DNA of 64,000 bases from Gammaproteobacteria bacterium (GCA_023266095.1 JAHFRV010000010.1:1-64000), one strand, 5' to 3'. Shown: positions 15,416 through 24,624, counted from the first letter of the stretch. Numbers and translations are program-made. The notes: a model not told the origin generated them from the letters alone.

Positions 15416-16291
15416 TCAATGAATTTTGGCGACGACACTGGGCGGTTCGGCGCGGATCAGTTCTATGCTGGCCGAGAATTGTTTTTCCACATCGTCCATC
15501 ACCGAGGCGATGATGTCGTCGTTGAGCTCGGCGAAGCGCCAGGCGTCGGTGTCCATGGGCGGGACGCGCGGGTCGCCCGAATTGCCGTATTGCATGGCGT
15601 CGGCGACGACGTCGGCGATGTGGATCAGCGCGGTGTCGCGCGGAAATCGTTCGGCCCGGCTCGGGGTGTGGTGGAATTCCACCGCTTCTTGCAAATGTTC
15701 AGGCAGTTTCCATTTGCGGAGGATTTCCCCGCCCACCGCCGCGTGGTCGAAGCCCATGATGTCCTGTTCGACGCGGTACAAAGGCATGTCGTTATGCTGG
15801 CAGCGCAACAGGGCCTCGCGTGCCAATTCGGGAATTTTGCGGTAGATGAGCAGGCTGCCGATGTCGTGGAGCAGACCGGCGACGAAGAAACGTTCGACCA
15901 GCCGTTCGCCGCGTTTGCTGGCAAGCGAGCGGGCGGCGAGTCCGCAGCAGATGCTATGGCGCCAGAAATCGTCCATGGTGACCAAATCGTTGGGGATGCC
16001 TTTGAAGATACGCACCACCGAGGTGGCGAGGATCAGGTCGCGTAGTTCGCGGGTGCCGATGATGGTGATCGCCCGCGAGATGCTGTCGATTTGTGAAGGA
16101 AAATTGTAAAAAGCGCTGTTGACGATTTTCAGTAGGCGGGCGGTGAGGCCGGGGTCGTTGCTGATGACGGCGCCGATGTCCCCCGCGGAGTAGCGCGGGC
16201 TGTCGATCATTTCGTTGACCCGCAGAAATACCTCCGGTAAGGAGGCGATTTCAATGGCGCCGGCCACCATCTCTTTTGGACTCAGGCTCAT
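15416..16291 (-). CDS. HDOD-domain signalling protein
   Basis: A 291-residue cytoplasmic protein made of one HDOD domain, the degenerate HD-hydrolase domain used in signalling. Typical elements are LPEVFLRVNEMIDSPRYSAGD, the ISNDPGLTARLLKIVNSAFY block, an IGTRELRDLILATSV helix, then WRHSICCGLAARSLA, a FVAGLLHDIGSLL segment keeping the HD pair, and FDHAAVGGEILRKWKLPE. There is no GGDEF, EAL or receiver domain, so it is a stand-alone form. Its partner and output are unknown. It converges on the phosphorylase gene and diverges from copA. Confidence 0.92.
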   Translation of the reverse strand: MSLSPKEMVAGAIEIASLPEVFLRVNEMIDSPRYSAGDIGAVISNDPGLTARLLKIVNSAFYNFPSQIDSISRAITIIGTRELRDLILATSVVRIFKGIPNDLVTMDDFWRHSICCGLAARSLASKRGERLVERFFVAGLLHDIGSLLIYRKIPELAREALLRCQHNDMPLYRVEQDIMGFDHAAVGGEILRKWKLPEHLQEAVEFHHTPSRAERFPRDTALIHIADVVADAMQYGNSGDPRVPPMDTDAWRFAELNDDIIASVMDDVEKQFSASIELIRAEPPSVVAKIH

Positions 16292-16579
16292 TTCTCCAGT
16301 CCTTCTATAGGTGCCGTGGGTCGATCAGCCGCACGGTACATGGTAATTCAAGTATCCCCAGGCTTACGGCACCGGTGTATTTTCTTAAAGTGGCTGGATC
16401 GGATCCGGCCGGTAAAACGGCGGCCGCAGTGCATGGCGGGAGTGGCGCGCCATCACCCCTTGCCTTCCACTGTCGGCCTTGAATTTACGGTGTTTCGTCG
16501 CGGTAAATCAAGCCTTTTGTTTATAACCAAGCTGGGTGGTTTCAAAGTGCCCATTAAATGAGAGTAAGCTAGTCGGCTT

Positions 16580-18841
16580 ATGAGAAATCCTTCCCATCAA
16601 TCGGCCCAGGGACATGATCCGATCAGGCTGTCCATCGCCGGCATGAGCTGCGCGGGCTGCGTCGCTTCCGTGGAAACCGCCTTGCGCGCCGTGCCGGGAG
16701 TGTGCGAGGCCACGGTGAATCTGGTGGAGCGCACCGCCGCGGTGAGCGGCGAAGTGGATTCCGTCGAGCTGGTCGCCGCGGTCCGGGCCGCCGGTTATGA
16801 CGCCGCTGAGTTGCGCGGCGTCGAAGATGAGGAAGAAAAGCAGGCCGTCGAGTCGGCCCATTATCGACGTTTAGTGCGGAAGGCGGTCGCGGCGGGTATC
16901 GTCGGCGCGCCGTTGTTGGTCGGCGATCTGCTGGGCTGGCTGCCGTCTGTGAGCAGCGGCGACGGTCGGTGGTTTTGGCTGGCGGCAGGCCTGGCGACCC
17001 TGGCGGCGATGGCGTATTCCGCCGGGCATATCTTCACCGCGGCGTGGAAGGCCTTCAAGGTTCACAACGCCAATATGGACACTTTGATTGCGCTCGGCAC
17101 GGGCGCGGCCTGGCTGTATTCGATGGCGGTGGTGCTCTGGCCCGAGGTCGTGCCCAGCCTCGCCCAACACGCTTATTTCGAAGCGGCCGCGGTGATCATC
17201 GCCCTGGTCAATTTCGGCGCGGCCTTGGAGATGCGCGCGCGCGGCCGTACCTCGCAGGCCATCCGTCGTCTCATCGGTCTGCAACCCAAAACCGCGCGGG
17301 TGGTGCGCAACGGCGAGGAACGCGATATCCCGCTCGCCGAGGTCGGTCTGGACGATAGCGTGCGGGTGCGGCCGGGTGAACGGATACCGGTGGACGGTGA
17401 GCTGATCGAGGGGCAGTCCAGCGTCGATGAATCGATGCTCACCGGCGAAGCGATGCCGGTGATGAAACAAACCGGTGACCAGGTGGTGGGCGGTACCATC
17501 AATCTCACCGGCAGTTTTTTATTCCAGGCCAAACGCATCGGTCGCGACACGGTGTTGGCGGGCATCGTCGAGATGGTAAGGCGCGCCCAGGCCAGCAAAC
17601 CGAGCATCGCGCGTCTGGCTGACCGCGTGGCGGCGGTGTTCGTGCCCAGCATCCTGATCATCAGCGTCATCACGTTTGTGGCTTGGTATGATTTCGGCCC
17701 CGCGCCGGCGGTGAGTTTCGCGATCGTCACCGCCATGACCGTGCTCATCATCGCCTGCCCCTGCGCGCTCGGTCTCGCCACACCGATCTCGATCATGGTT
17801 GGCGTCGGCAAGGCCGCCGAGCATGGCATTCTGATCCGCAACGGTGAGGCTTTGCAGCAGGCGGCACGGCTCACCACGGTGGTGGTGGACAAGACCGGCA
17901 CAGTGACCGAGGGTCGGCCGGCGGTGACGCGCATCGTGTGCCTGCGTGATAATGACGAGAACGGCGTATTGCAACTCGCGGCGAGCGTGGAGGCGGGCTC
18001 TGAACATCCACTCGCGGCGGCGGTGCTGGCTGCCGCCCGGGTCCGTGATTTGCCTTTGTCCCCGCTCGAAGGTTTCGAGGCCGTCACCGGCCGCGGCGTG
18101 GCGGCCCACGTTCAGGGTAAACGGGTTTTATTCGGCAATCGCCAGTTGATGGATGAACGCGGCGTGGCGGTGTCGGCGGCCGACGCGCAAATGGATGCGC
18201 TGGCGCGTGAGGCGGCTACACCCATGTATCTGGCGGTGGATGGGATGCTGGTGGGACTCATCGCCGTGGCCGACCCGCTGAAAGCCGATGCGCGGGCCGC
18301 CATAACCCGCATGCGCGCGCTGGGCTTGCGGGTGGTGATGATCACCGGTGATCATCGCCTCACCGCCGAGGCAGTGGCGCGGCAGGTAGGCATCACTGAC
18401 GTCATTGCTCAAGTGTTGCCGCAGGACAAAGCGGCGCGGGTGGCCGAGTTGCAGGCGAACGGCGCGGTGGTGGCGATGGTGGGCGATGGCGTCAACGACG
18501 CGCCGGCCCTGGCGCAGGCCGATGTGGGCTACGCTATCGGCACCGGCACTGATATTGCCATCGAAAGTGCCGATGTCGCGCTGATGAGCGGCTCGCTGCA
18601 CGGGGTGGCCGATGCCATCGCGGTGTCGCAGGCGACCCTGCGCAACATCAAGCAGAATCTGTTCGGTGCTTTCATCTATAACATCGTCGGTATACCGGTG
18701 GCGGCGGGCGTGTTGTATCCGCTGTTCGGGGTGCTGCTCAATCCCATGATCGCCGGCGCGGCGATGGCTTTATCGTCGGTGACGGTGGTCAGTAACGCCA
18801 ACCGCCTGCGTTGGCTTAAGGTGCGTGGAGTCGCGGCATGA
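16580..18841 (+). CDS. copA: Cu(I)-translocating P-type ATPase
   Basis: P1B-1 ATPase exporting Cu(I) from the cytoplasm, 753 residues. One N-terminal heavy-metal-associated domain carries GMSCAGC (residues ~22-28). Eight membrane helices are expected; the metal site CPC is at 393-395 in [12 protein letters not shown]. The phosphorylated Asp is D436 in DKTGT, an HP motif follows in [10 protein letters not shown], and the hinge is [12 protein letters not shown]7/8 residues FIYNIVG and MALSSVTVV fit the copper subclass. The stop overlaps the next start (ATGA). Upstream 16292-16579 shows no clear CueR-type operator. With the cus genes it covers cytoplasmic and periplasmic copper removal. Confidence 0.96.
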   Translation: MRNPSHQSAQGHDPIRLSIAGMSCAGCVASVETALRAVPGVCEATVNLVERTAAVSGEVDSVELVAAVRAAGYDAAELRGVEDEEEKQAVESAHYRRLVRKAVAAGIVGAPLLVGDLLGWLPSVSSGDGRWFWLAAGLATLAAMAYSAGHIFTAAWKAFKVHNANMDTLIALGTGAAWLYSMAVVLWPEVVPSLAQHAYFEAAAVIIALVNFGAALEMRARGRTSQAIRRLIGLQPKTARVVRNGEERDIPLAEVGLDDSVRVRPGERIPVDGELIEGQSSVDESMLTGEAMPVMKQTGDQVVGGTINLTGSFLFQAKRIGRDTVLAGIVEMVRRAQASKPSIARLADRVAAVFVPSILIISVITFVAWYDFGPAPAVSFAIVTAMTVLIIACPCALGLATPISIMVGVGKAAEHGILIRNGEALQQAARLTTVVVDKTGTVTEGRPAVTRIVCLRDNDENGVLQLAASVEAGSEHPLAAAVLAAARVRDLPLSPLEGFEAVTGRGVAAHVQGKRVLFGNRQLMDERGVAVSAADAQMDALAREAATPMYLAVDGMLVGLIAVADPLKADARAAITRMRALGLRVVMITGDHRLTAEAVARQVGITDVIAQVLPQDKAARVAELQANGAVVAMVGDGVNDAPALAQADVGYAIGTGTDIAIESADVALMSGSLHGVADAIAVSQATLRNIKQNLFGAFIYNIVGIPVAAGVLYPLFGVLLNPMIAGAAMALSSVTVVSNANRLRWLKVRGVAA

Positions 18842-19197
18842 CGCTGTGGGTGAATCTGCTGGGCATGGGGTTGATCATGCTCATCGTCTGGTGGTTTTGG
18901 CTGTCGCGGCCGCGCGCGCAACAGACCGTAGGCGACGCACCGGTCACCGTATTAGTGGCGGACGGTGTGTACACGCCGTCGCGCATTGAAGCGCGTGCCG
19001 GGCAGCCGCTGATGCTGCGCTTTCTCCGTAAGGATCCCAGTCCCTGCGCGGAAAAGGTGATATTCGAGAAGCTAAACGTCAGCGCCGAGCTGCCGGTTGG
19101 TAAACCGTATCAACTGCGTCTGCCCCCACTGGTGCCGGGCGAATATGTTTTCACCTGCGAGATGCGGATGTATCGCGGCAGCCTGGTGGTGAAATGA
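18838..19197 (+). CDS. membrane-anchored cupredoxin-like protein coupled to CopA
   Basis: A 119-residue protein with one N-terminal membrane helix ([17 protein letters not shown]) and a periplasmic cupredoxin-type beta-sandwich: [20 protein letters not shown], then [19 protein letters not shown], and [17 protein letters not shown]. Likely copper ligands are the Cys of PSPCAE and the Cys and Met of TCEMRMYRG, a pattern seen in EfeO/plastocyanin-like cupredoxin domains. Its start overlaps the copA stop in ATGA, so the two are probably made together. A role accepting Cu(I) from CopA on the periplasmic side is inferred from context. Confidence 0.85.
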   Translation: MTLWVNLLGMGLIMLIVWWFWLSRPRAQQTVGDAPVTVLVADGVYTPSRIEARAGQPLMLRFLRKDPSPCAEKVIFEKLNVSAELPVGKPYQLRLPPLVPGEYVFTCEMRMYRGSLVVK

Positions 19198-19339
19198 TGG
19201 ATGTTGCGTCATGAAACTTATTAGGTTTCTTAAGTCACTTATTTTGCCGGGTCGTCAACCGCCGGGCTTGGATGAAGAGATTGCTGTTTTTACGCTTGAT
19301 CGATAATTTAAGGATCGTTCTGCATATTGGGAGGATAAC

Positions 19340-20149
19340 GTGAGTTGGTGGGGTAAGGCGCTGGGCGGCGCCATGGGTTTTTTGATCGGCGGTCCCCTGG
19401 GCGCGTTGGTGGGGGTGGCTCTCGGCCACGGCGTAGATCGCAAAGCCGCTGAATATACGCTGCATGTTCTGCACGGTGGATTGAATCCCGGCGACCAGCA
19501 GCGGGTGCAAGCGGCGTTTTTCACGGCCACATTTTCGGTGATGGGCCATGTAGCCAAGGTTGACGGGCGGGTGTGCCAGGATGAAATCGAGATCGCCCGG
19601 TTGGTGATGGAACGGCTGAACCTGGGCCCCGAATTGAAGCAGGCGGCGATGCGTCTCTTCAACGAAGGTAAACGCGACGACTTTCCCTTGCAGCAAGTCT
19701 TGGCTCAATTCAAGCAGGAATGCCAGCGGCGGCGGAGTTTGCTGCGGATGTTCTTAGAGGTGCTGCTGCAGGCCGCTTACGCCGATGGAGTCATGCATCC
19801 CGCTGAACGGATCTTACTGCTGCGGGTGAGTGGCGAATTGGGGTTCAGCGCGGTGGAGTTTGGTCAGCTGGAGACCATGATCGCCGCCGCACGCGGTTTC
19901 GGCGCGGGGGCGGGGCGTATGGCGCAGTCCAACAAACCCTCGCTGGTCGACGCCTATTCGGTGTTGAATCTGGCGGCCGACGCCAGCGACGATGATATCA
20001 AAAAAGCCTACCGGCGTTTGCTGAGCCAGCATCATCCCGACAAACTGGTGGCCAAGGGTTTGCCGGAAGAGATGATGAAAATGGCTGCCGAACGCACGCA
20101 CCAAATCAGGTCGGCTTATGAACGTATCCGTGAGGCGCGGGGTTTTTGA
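19340..20149 (+). CDS. djlA: DjlA-type co-chaperone (TerB domain plus J domain)
   Basis: A 269-residue inner-membrane DnaK co-chaperone. The N-terminus is a short glycine-rich membrane segment (ALGGAMGFLIGGPLGALVG). A TerB-like helical domain occupies roughly residues 50-180 (MGHVAKVDGRVCQDEIEIAR, AAYADGVMHPAERILL). A C-terminal J domain holds the essential HPD at residues 232-234 (SQHHPDK). It begins with GTG behind TGGGAGGA at 19328-19335. The length matches the family. Confidence 0.93.
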   Translation: MSWWGKALGGAMGFLIGGPLGALVGVALGHGVDRKAAEYTLHVLHGGLNPGDQQRVQAAFFTATFSVMGHVAKVDGRVCQDEIEIARLVMERLNLGPELKQAAMRLFNEGKRDDFPLQQVLAQFKQECQRRRSLLRMFLEVLLQAAYADGVMHPAERILLLRVSGELGFSAVEFGQLETMIAAARGFGAGAGRMAQSNKPSLVDAYSVLNLAADASDDDIKKAYRRLLSQHHPDKLVAKGLPEEMMKMAAERTHQIRSAYERIREARGF

Positions 20150-20458
20150 TCGAGAAATTTGCCGTGACTGGCTGGTGGATGTCGAGGTGATGGGAATGTG
20201 CAATGTGCAGGGAGTATCGCGCCGCTATTTTTGCCAAACACGGGATATATTGTTCGCGCGCAGCCGGAGGAATAAGTGAATTTCCCCTGGTCCGGCAACG
20301 TGCTTTCCACACGCTATGCACGCTATACGGTATAATCAGCGCCTATTCCCGACGATCGGCAACGGCCCGGTTTGTCTTTATGCGTGACGTGCTTATGGGC
20401 GCGGTAATCTACAGGGCTGCGCGGTGAGCCCTCGAGGTGTGAGATGAGAGAGGTACCC
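20150..20458. promoter_or_regulatory. djlA-sspA gap with a candidate -10 box
   Basis: The 309-base gap holds no recognisable gene. A perfect TATAAT stands at 20331-20336, about 120 bases before sspA, preceded by two near-copies of ACGCTATNC at 20311-20328. No convincing -35 box is placed at 16-18 bases. It is the best candidate for the sspA promoter. Confidence 0.4.
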
Positions 20459-21085
20459 ATGGTGATTTCGGCCAACAGAAGACCAGTCATGACATTGTAT
20501 TCCCGAGCCAATTGCCTGCAAAGCCATCGGGTGCGTTTGGTATTGGCGGAAAAAGGCATCAGCGTCGACATTCTCAATGTGAACGGCGATGTGTTGCCCG
20601 AGGATCTGAGCGATCTCAGCCCCTACGGCGCGGTGCCTACCCTGGTCGATCGCGATTTAGTGCTTTATCACGCGCAAATCATCATGGAGTATCTGGACGA
20701 ACGTTACCCGCATCCGCCTCTGCTGCCGGTGGACCCGGTGTCGCGAGCGCGTATCAAACTCTACGTGCATCGCATGGAAAAGGATTGGTACAGTCTGTTG
20801 CCCGATTTGACCGGCGAGGATGGCAAAGCCGCCGCCCAGGCCCGCAAAATCATCCGCGAAGGTCTCACGGTGATCGCGCCGGTTTTCGATCAAAAAACTT
20901 TTTTCATGAGCGAAGATCTCACGCTGGCCGATTGCACGCTCGGCCCCCTGTTGTGGCGTCTGCCGAATTTCGATATTGAATTACCCGCCCAAGCCAAAGC
21001 CTTGCAGAAATACAGTGAACGTTTATTCGCCCGCGCCGGTTTTAAACAAAGTCTCACTCCCATGGAAAAAGAGCTGCGCCGTTAA
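20459..21085 (+). CDS. sspA: stringent starvation protein A
   Basis: RNA-polymerase-associated GST-fold protein, 208 residues. It aligns through its length with E. coli SspA: ANRRPVMTLYS at the start, HRVRLVLAEKGI, the GAVPTLVDRDLVLYHAQIIM block, EYLDERYPHPPLLPVDP, then HRMEKDWYSLL in the helical domain. The ATG at 20459 matches the E. coli N-terminus; an in-frame ATG at 20444 would add five residues. It is normally followed directly by sspB; here a carbonic anhydrase fragment lies between. Confidence 0.95.
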   Translation: MVISANRRPVMTLYSRANCLQSHRVRLVLAEKGISVDILNVNGDVLPEDLSDLSPYGAVPTLVDRDLVLYHAQIIMEYLDERYPHPPLLPVDPVSRARIKLYVHRMEKDWYSLLPDLTGEDGKAAAQARKIIREGLTVIAPVFDQKTFFMSEDLTLADCTLGPLLWRLPNFDIELPAQAKALQKYSERLFARAGFKQSLTPMEKELRR

Positions 21086-21133
21086 CGTGGTTTCCCGGCA
21101 GCTGCGCCGGGCCAACAAAAATACAAAAAGGCT

Positions 21134-21589
21134 GTGCCGCTGAAAATACTCAAGAATGGTCACACTGTCCAGGTAGGGTTGGAAGGTGTGGGCGCCGTTA
21201 ATTTCCATGGTGATGAATACAAGCTGCCGCAGTTCCACTTCCATGCTCCCGGCGAACACGCGGTGCAGGGCAAGAGTTATGACAGGGAAGTGCACTTGGT
21301 CCATAAGCGCGATAAGAGTAAATTGGCGGTGCTTGGCGTGTTCATGAAGCCCGGCAAGCAAAACGCCGTAGCCGAAGCGGACGGCGAGGCGGAAGTGCAA
21401 GGCGCCAGCATCAACCCGCAGGATCTGTTGCTGTCGGGTAAGGATTCCAAGCATTCTATCGGCTCGCTCACCGCCCCGCCTCGTTTCGAAGGTGGGCGCC
21501 GGAACGTGTTGACCGATATCATCGAGGTGTCTCAGATGCAGAACGCCGCGTTCAAGGCTCTGTACGCAACGAATGCCCGCCCGGTGTAA
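21134..21589 (+). CDS. alpha-carbonic anhydrase fragment, truncated at both ends
   Basis: Open frame of 151 codons (GTG start) that is recognisably the central part of an alpha-class carbonic anhydrase. Kept in order are the proton-shuttle region NGHTVQV (His10, the His64 equivalent), Zn ligands in QFHFHAPGEH (His35, His37; Glu41), EVHLVH (Glu52, His54), VLGVF, GSLTAPP (Thr113), and NARPV at the end. Missing are the signal peptide and the first ~55 residues of the catalytic domain (GPxxW, QSPI region) and the last ~15-20 residues after NARPV. The same frame is open back to the sspA stop codon at 21083-21085, with family-like sequence from about 21115. Without a signal peptide it would be cytoplasmic. 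It could be a decaying pseudogene. Confidence 0.75.
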   Translation: MPLKILKNGHTVQVGLEGVGAVNFHGDEYKLPQFHFHAPGEHAVQGKSYDREVHLVHKRDKSKLAVLGVFMKPGKQNAVAEADGEAEVQGASINPQDLLLSGKDSKHSIGSLTAPPRFEGGRRNVLTDIIEVSQMQNAAFKALYATNARPV

Positions 21590-21651
21590 GACCAACATGA
21601 TCGTTTTTGTTGAAAGGCGGCAAGTAAACTTAATCGCGGTGACCGATATAA

Positions 21652-21682
21652 CCGCCGTGGGTCCCGCCCGCGGCGGCTTTTA
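21652..21682 (+). terminator. probable Rho-independent terminator before sspB
   Basis: CCGCCG at 21652-21657 pairs with CGGCGG at 21671-21676, followed by CTTTTATTTT. It lies 62 bases after the carbonic anhydrase fragment and 114 before sspB. Together with a TATACT box at 21719-21724, it suggests sspB is transcribed on its own here. Confidence 0.55.
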
Positions 21683-21795
21683 TTTTATGATCGCCCTGGA
21701 CCGGTTATCCGCGGTGCGTATACTAGATGAAGGGATGGGTAAGCTATAAACAGGGTAATGGAAACCGCAGTACAGGAGTACGGTCTTTGCAGAAA

Positions 21796-22176
21796 ATGAC
21801 CTCGAGCCGGCCTTATTTGCTCCGTGCTTTATATCAATGGATAGTCGATAACAACATGACGCCCTACATCGTGGTGGACGCGACGGCGGAAGGTATCATG
21901 GTGCCGACCCAGCATGTGCGGGACGGCCAGATCGTGCTCAATATCAGTCCGCGCGCGGTGAATCAGCTGCACCTCAATAATGACGAGGTGGGTTTCAATG
22001 CGCGCTTCGGCGGTGCGGCGATGCAGGTCAGCATTCCACCGCGGGCCGTGGTCGCCATCTACGCGCGGGAAAACGGCGAGGGCATGATGTTCCGCGACGA
22101 GGGCGGTGCGCCGCCCGATGGTCCGCACTCGCCGATCGACACGCCGGGCAAACCGAAATTGAAAGTGGTGAAGTAG
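21796..22176 (+). CDS. sspB: ClpXP adaptor SspB
   Basis: Specificity-enhancing factor that brings ssrA-tagged and other substrates to ClpXP, 126 residues. The body matches the family: SRPYLLRALYQWIVDNNMTP, IVVDATAEGIMVP, DGQIVLNISPRAV, the VGFNARFGG groove segment and VVAIYARENGEGMMF. A flexible linker ends in KPKLKVVK, the ClpX-binding tail. The ATG at 21796 fits the E. coli start; the nearest AGGAG (21774-21778) is better spaced for a TTG at 21787, so three extra residues are possible. Confidence 0.95.
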   Translation: MTSSRPYLLRALYQWIVDNNMTPYIVVDATAEGIMVPTQHVRDGQIVLNISPRAVNQLHLNNDEVGFNARFGGAAMQVSIPPRAVVAIYARENGEGMMFRDEGGAPPDGPHSPIDTPGKPKLKVVK

Positions 22177-22219
22177 CGGAAAATACGGTCGGGCCTCCGC
22201 GCTGTCCGCGCCGGCAGGC

Positions 22220-23617
22220 CTATTTCTCAGCGGGAAACATTTTGCCGGGGTTGAGTATCGCCCGAGGATCGAACAGCCGCTTGATCGCCCGCATCAATTC
22301 CAAGGTCGCGGGCTCGATCTCACGAGCGACGAAGTCGCGTTTTTCGATGCCGACGCCGTGTTCGCCCGATAAAGTCCCTTGAAGTTTCAGCACCAGGTCG
22401 AAGACCAGATCGAGACAATGCTCGGCGCGAATCATTTCCGCCGGGTCATCGGGGTTCACCAGCAGATTGACATGAATATTGCCGTTGCCAGCGTGGCCGA
22501 AATTGACGATGGTGATGGCGAATTCATCCGCCAATTGCTCAAGACCGCCGATCAATTCCGCCATGTGCGACACCGGCACCACCACATCTTCGTTGATTTT
22601 CTTCGGTGCAATGGTGCGCAAGGCCGGTGACAAGGCTTTGCGGGTCGCCCACAGTGCGGCGGTTTCTTCTTTGTCGCGTGCCGCGATGATTTCCAGCAAG
22701 CCTTCGCCTTGCGCGGCGCGTACTATCGTGTCCGCCGCGGCGTCGATGGAGGCGTGTTGGCCGTCCACTTCTATCATCAGCATCGCCCCCGCACCGCTAG
22801 GTAAAGGGGTTTGCGCGTAAGTGCGGATCATCTCGATGGCGCGGCCGTCGATGAACTCCAGCGCGCAGGGCGTTACCGCCTGCGCCATGATCCGCGATAC
22901 CGCCTGCGCCGCGCTCCGCATGTCGGCATAGATGGCCTGCAGGGTGCGGCGGGTCTCCGGGAGCGGCGTGAGTTTCAAGGTGGCTTCGGTGATAACCGCC
23001 AGCGTGCCTTCCGAGCCGATCAATAAACGGGTGAGATCGTAGCCCACCACGCCTTTGGTGGTGTAGACGCCGGTGCGGATTTCCGCGCCGGTGCCGGTGA
23101 CGGCGCGTAGGCCCAAGGTGTTTTCGCGCGGTGTGCCGTATTTCACCGCGCGGGGCCCGGCGGAGTTGTAGGCGAGATTGCCGCCCACGCTGCAAAAGGC
23201 CGCGCTGGTGGGATCGGGCGGCCAGAAGAAACCGTGCCGCGCCGCGGCGTCCTGCACCGCTTGATTGGTGACGCCGGGTTCCACCACCATCACCCGGTTG
23301 TCGGGATCGATGGCGAGAATGCGATCCATGCGTTCCAGTGCCAGCACCACACCGCCGTGCAGCGGTACGGTGGCGCCGGTGGTGCCGGTGCCGCGGCCAC
23401 GCGCCACCAAGGAGACGGCGTGTTCGTTACATAAGCGAACGATGTCCCGCACCTGTTCATGGCTGGTGGCGAACACCACCGCCCGTGGCAAGGCGTGGCG
23501 CCGGCTGTTGTCGTAGCCGTAAGGCCAGCAGTCGGCGGGATCGGTGAGTACCTGGTCAGCGCCAGCCGCGCACCGCAGCGCCTCGATCACGGCCGGATTT
23601 AAAGGAGCGATGGACAC
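22220..23617 (-). CDS. FAD-linked oxidase, GlcD / D-lactate dehydrogenase type
   Basis: A 465-residue flavoprotein of the 2-hydroxy-acid oxidase group. The PCMH-type FAD domain shows PRAVVFATSHEQVRDIVRLC, the RGRGTGTTGATVP phosphate loop, EPGVTNQAVQ, and SVGGNLAYNSAGPRAVKYGT. The C-terminal cap ends NFGHAGNGNIHVNLL, GEHGVGIEKRDF and LFDPRAILNPGKMFP. These are shared by GlcD and D-lactate dehydrogenases, so the substrate (glycolate, D-lactate or D-2-hydroxyglutarate) cannot be settled. It starts with GTG at 23617. No GlcE/GlcF partner or iron-sulphur domain is adjacent. It lies 9 bases from the BON-domain gene upstream on the same strand. Confidence 0.93.
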   Translation of the reverse strand: MSIAPLNPAVIEALRCAAGADQVLTDPADCWPYGYDNSRRHALPRAVVFATSHEQVRDIVRLCNEHAVSLVARGRGTGTTGATVPLHGGVVLALERMDRILAIDPDNRVMVVEPGVTNQAVQDAAARHGFFWPPDPTSAAFCSVGGNLAYNSAGPRAVKYGTPRENTLGLRAVTGTGAEIRTGVYTTKGVVGYDLTRLLIGSEGTLAVITEATLKLTPLPETRRTLQAIYADMRSAAQAVSRIMAQAVTPCALEFIDGRAIEMIRTYAQTPLPSGAGAMLMIEVDGQHASIDAAADTIVRAAQGEGLLEIIAARDKEETAALWATRKALSPALRTIAPKKINEDVVVPVSHMAELIGGLEQLADEFAITIVNFGHAGNGNIHVNLLVNPDDPAEMIRAEHCLDLVFDLVLKLQGTLSGEHGVGIEKRDFVAREIEPATLELMRAIKRLFDPRAILNPGKMFPAEK

Positions 23618-23626
23618 GGCGCGCGG

Positions 23627-24211
23627 TTAATCTTGATATTCGAAAAGCGTGACGACACGGGTGACGTTATCAATGTGACGCGCCACGTCCGTCGCGATCT
23701 CGGCCTCGGCGCGGGTGAGCAGGCCCATTAAATAGACCGAGCCGTTTTCGGTCACCACCTTGACGCTGTTGGCGCTCACCTCTTTGGTGGCGATCAATTG
23801 GGTCTTCACCTTAGTGGTAGTCCACGTGTCTTTGCTGCGCGACTTGGTGGAGCTGGGCGCGCCGATGGTAATTTCGTTGTGGACACGTTTTACATGGTCC
23901 ACATGACGGGCGAGTTCCACCGCCGTATCGCGCAAGGCTTCGCTGGGTGCTTCGCCGGTGAGCAGTACCACACCGCCGTAGCTGGTGGCGTTGATGTGGG
24001 CTTGTCTGCTCAATTGATCATTCTTGAACAGGGCATTGTTGATCTTCAATTCGATGGCTTGATCATCGACCATGGTGCCGGCGCTGCGGCGATCGGTGGC
24101 CACCGCGGCGCCGGCGCCGCCCGCCGCCACCACCGCGCAGCCTTGCAGGCCGCCCGCGAGGACGACGATCAGGCTCAACGCCGCCAGGCCTTGTATTGTG
24201 GGTTTGTTCAT
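23627..24211 (-). CDS. dolP: BON-domain outer-membrane lipoprotein (DolP/YraP family)
   Basis: A 194-residue lipoprotein with lipobox LQGC after a hydrophobic signal. Two BON domains follow: the first around DDQAIELKINNALFKNDQL to VHNEITIG, the second around WTTTKVKTQLIATKEV to VTLFEY. DolP binds anionic phospholipids and supports outer-membrane integrity. A GAGGAG motif sits 7 bases before a TTG two codons upstream of the ATG at 24211, so translation may begin at that TTG. The order lpoA-yraN-dolP on one strand is the classical arrangement (diaA is not present here). Confidence 0.92.
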   Translation of the reverse strand: MNKPTIQGLAALSLIVVLAGGLQGCAVVAAGGAGAAVATDRRSAGTMVDDQAIELKINNALFKNDQLSRQAHINATSYGGVVLLTGEAPSEALRDTAVELARHVDHVKRVHNEITIGAPSSTKSRSKDTWTTTKVKTQLIATKEVSANSVKVVTENGSVYLMGLLTRAEAEIATDVARHIDNVTRVVTLFEYQD

Positions 24212-24246
24212 TTTCAATGTATCGCTCCTCTCAGTAAATAAATACG

Positions 24247-24624
24247 TCATGCCTCGGCAAGAAACGCGTTTTTGATCCATTCGATACCGCTAAGTTCGTC
24301 GCCGGGAGCGAGGGCGATTACGTCGAACCGCGCCGGCCGCCGGGCCAGATCGCGGTGGGACTGCAAATAATACTGCGCCGTCGCGACGAGTTTGGCTTGT
24401 TTGCGGTGATCGATGCTTTCGGCACCGCTGGCGAAACGAGGATGAGCCCGATAGCGCACTTCGATAAATACCAGCGTGTCACCGTCATCCATGATCAGGT
24501 CGATTTCACCATGGCGGCAACGGTAGTTGCGTTCCCGCGTTTTGAATCCTTGGGTCAGCAGGTAACGACAGGCCCGTTCCTCTTCCTCGCGGCCTTTTTG
24601 GCCCGGCGTCCGGCGCGTGGTCAT
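24247..24624 (-). CDS. yraN: YraN / UPF0102 family endonuclease-like protein
   Basis: A 125-residue protein of the UPF0102 family with a restriction-endonuclease-like fold. It opens with GQKGREEEERACRYLLTQGF; the nuclease core is RHGEIDLIMDDGDTLVFIEV with the acidic residues kept and an RYR in place of KxR; AAQ/RARFDVIAL follows. The start codon overlaps the lpoA stop (ATGA), so it is coupled to lpoA. The family's cellular role is not settled. Confidence 0.93.
   Translation of the reverse strand: MTTRRTPGQKGREEEERACRYLLTQGFKTRERNYRCRHGEIDLIMDDGDTLVFIEVRYRAHPRFASGAESIDHRKQAKLVATAQYYLQSHRDLARRPARFDVIALAPGDELSGIEWIKNAFLAEA

Noticed and set aside
16292-16579. Possible CueR operator upstream of copA (CTTGCCTTCC ... 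GGCCTTG)
   Set aside because: The half-sites are not a convincing MerR-family dyad and no good -35/-10 pair with a 19-base spacer frames it.
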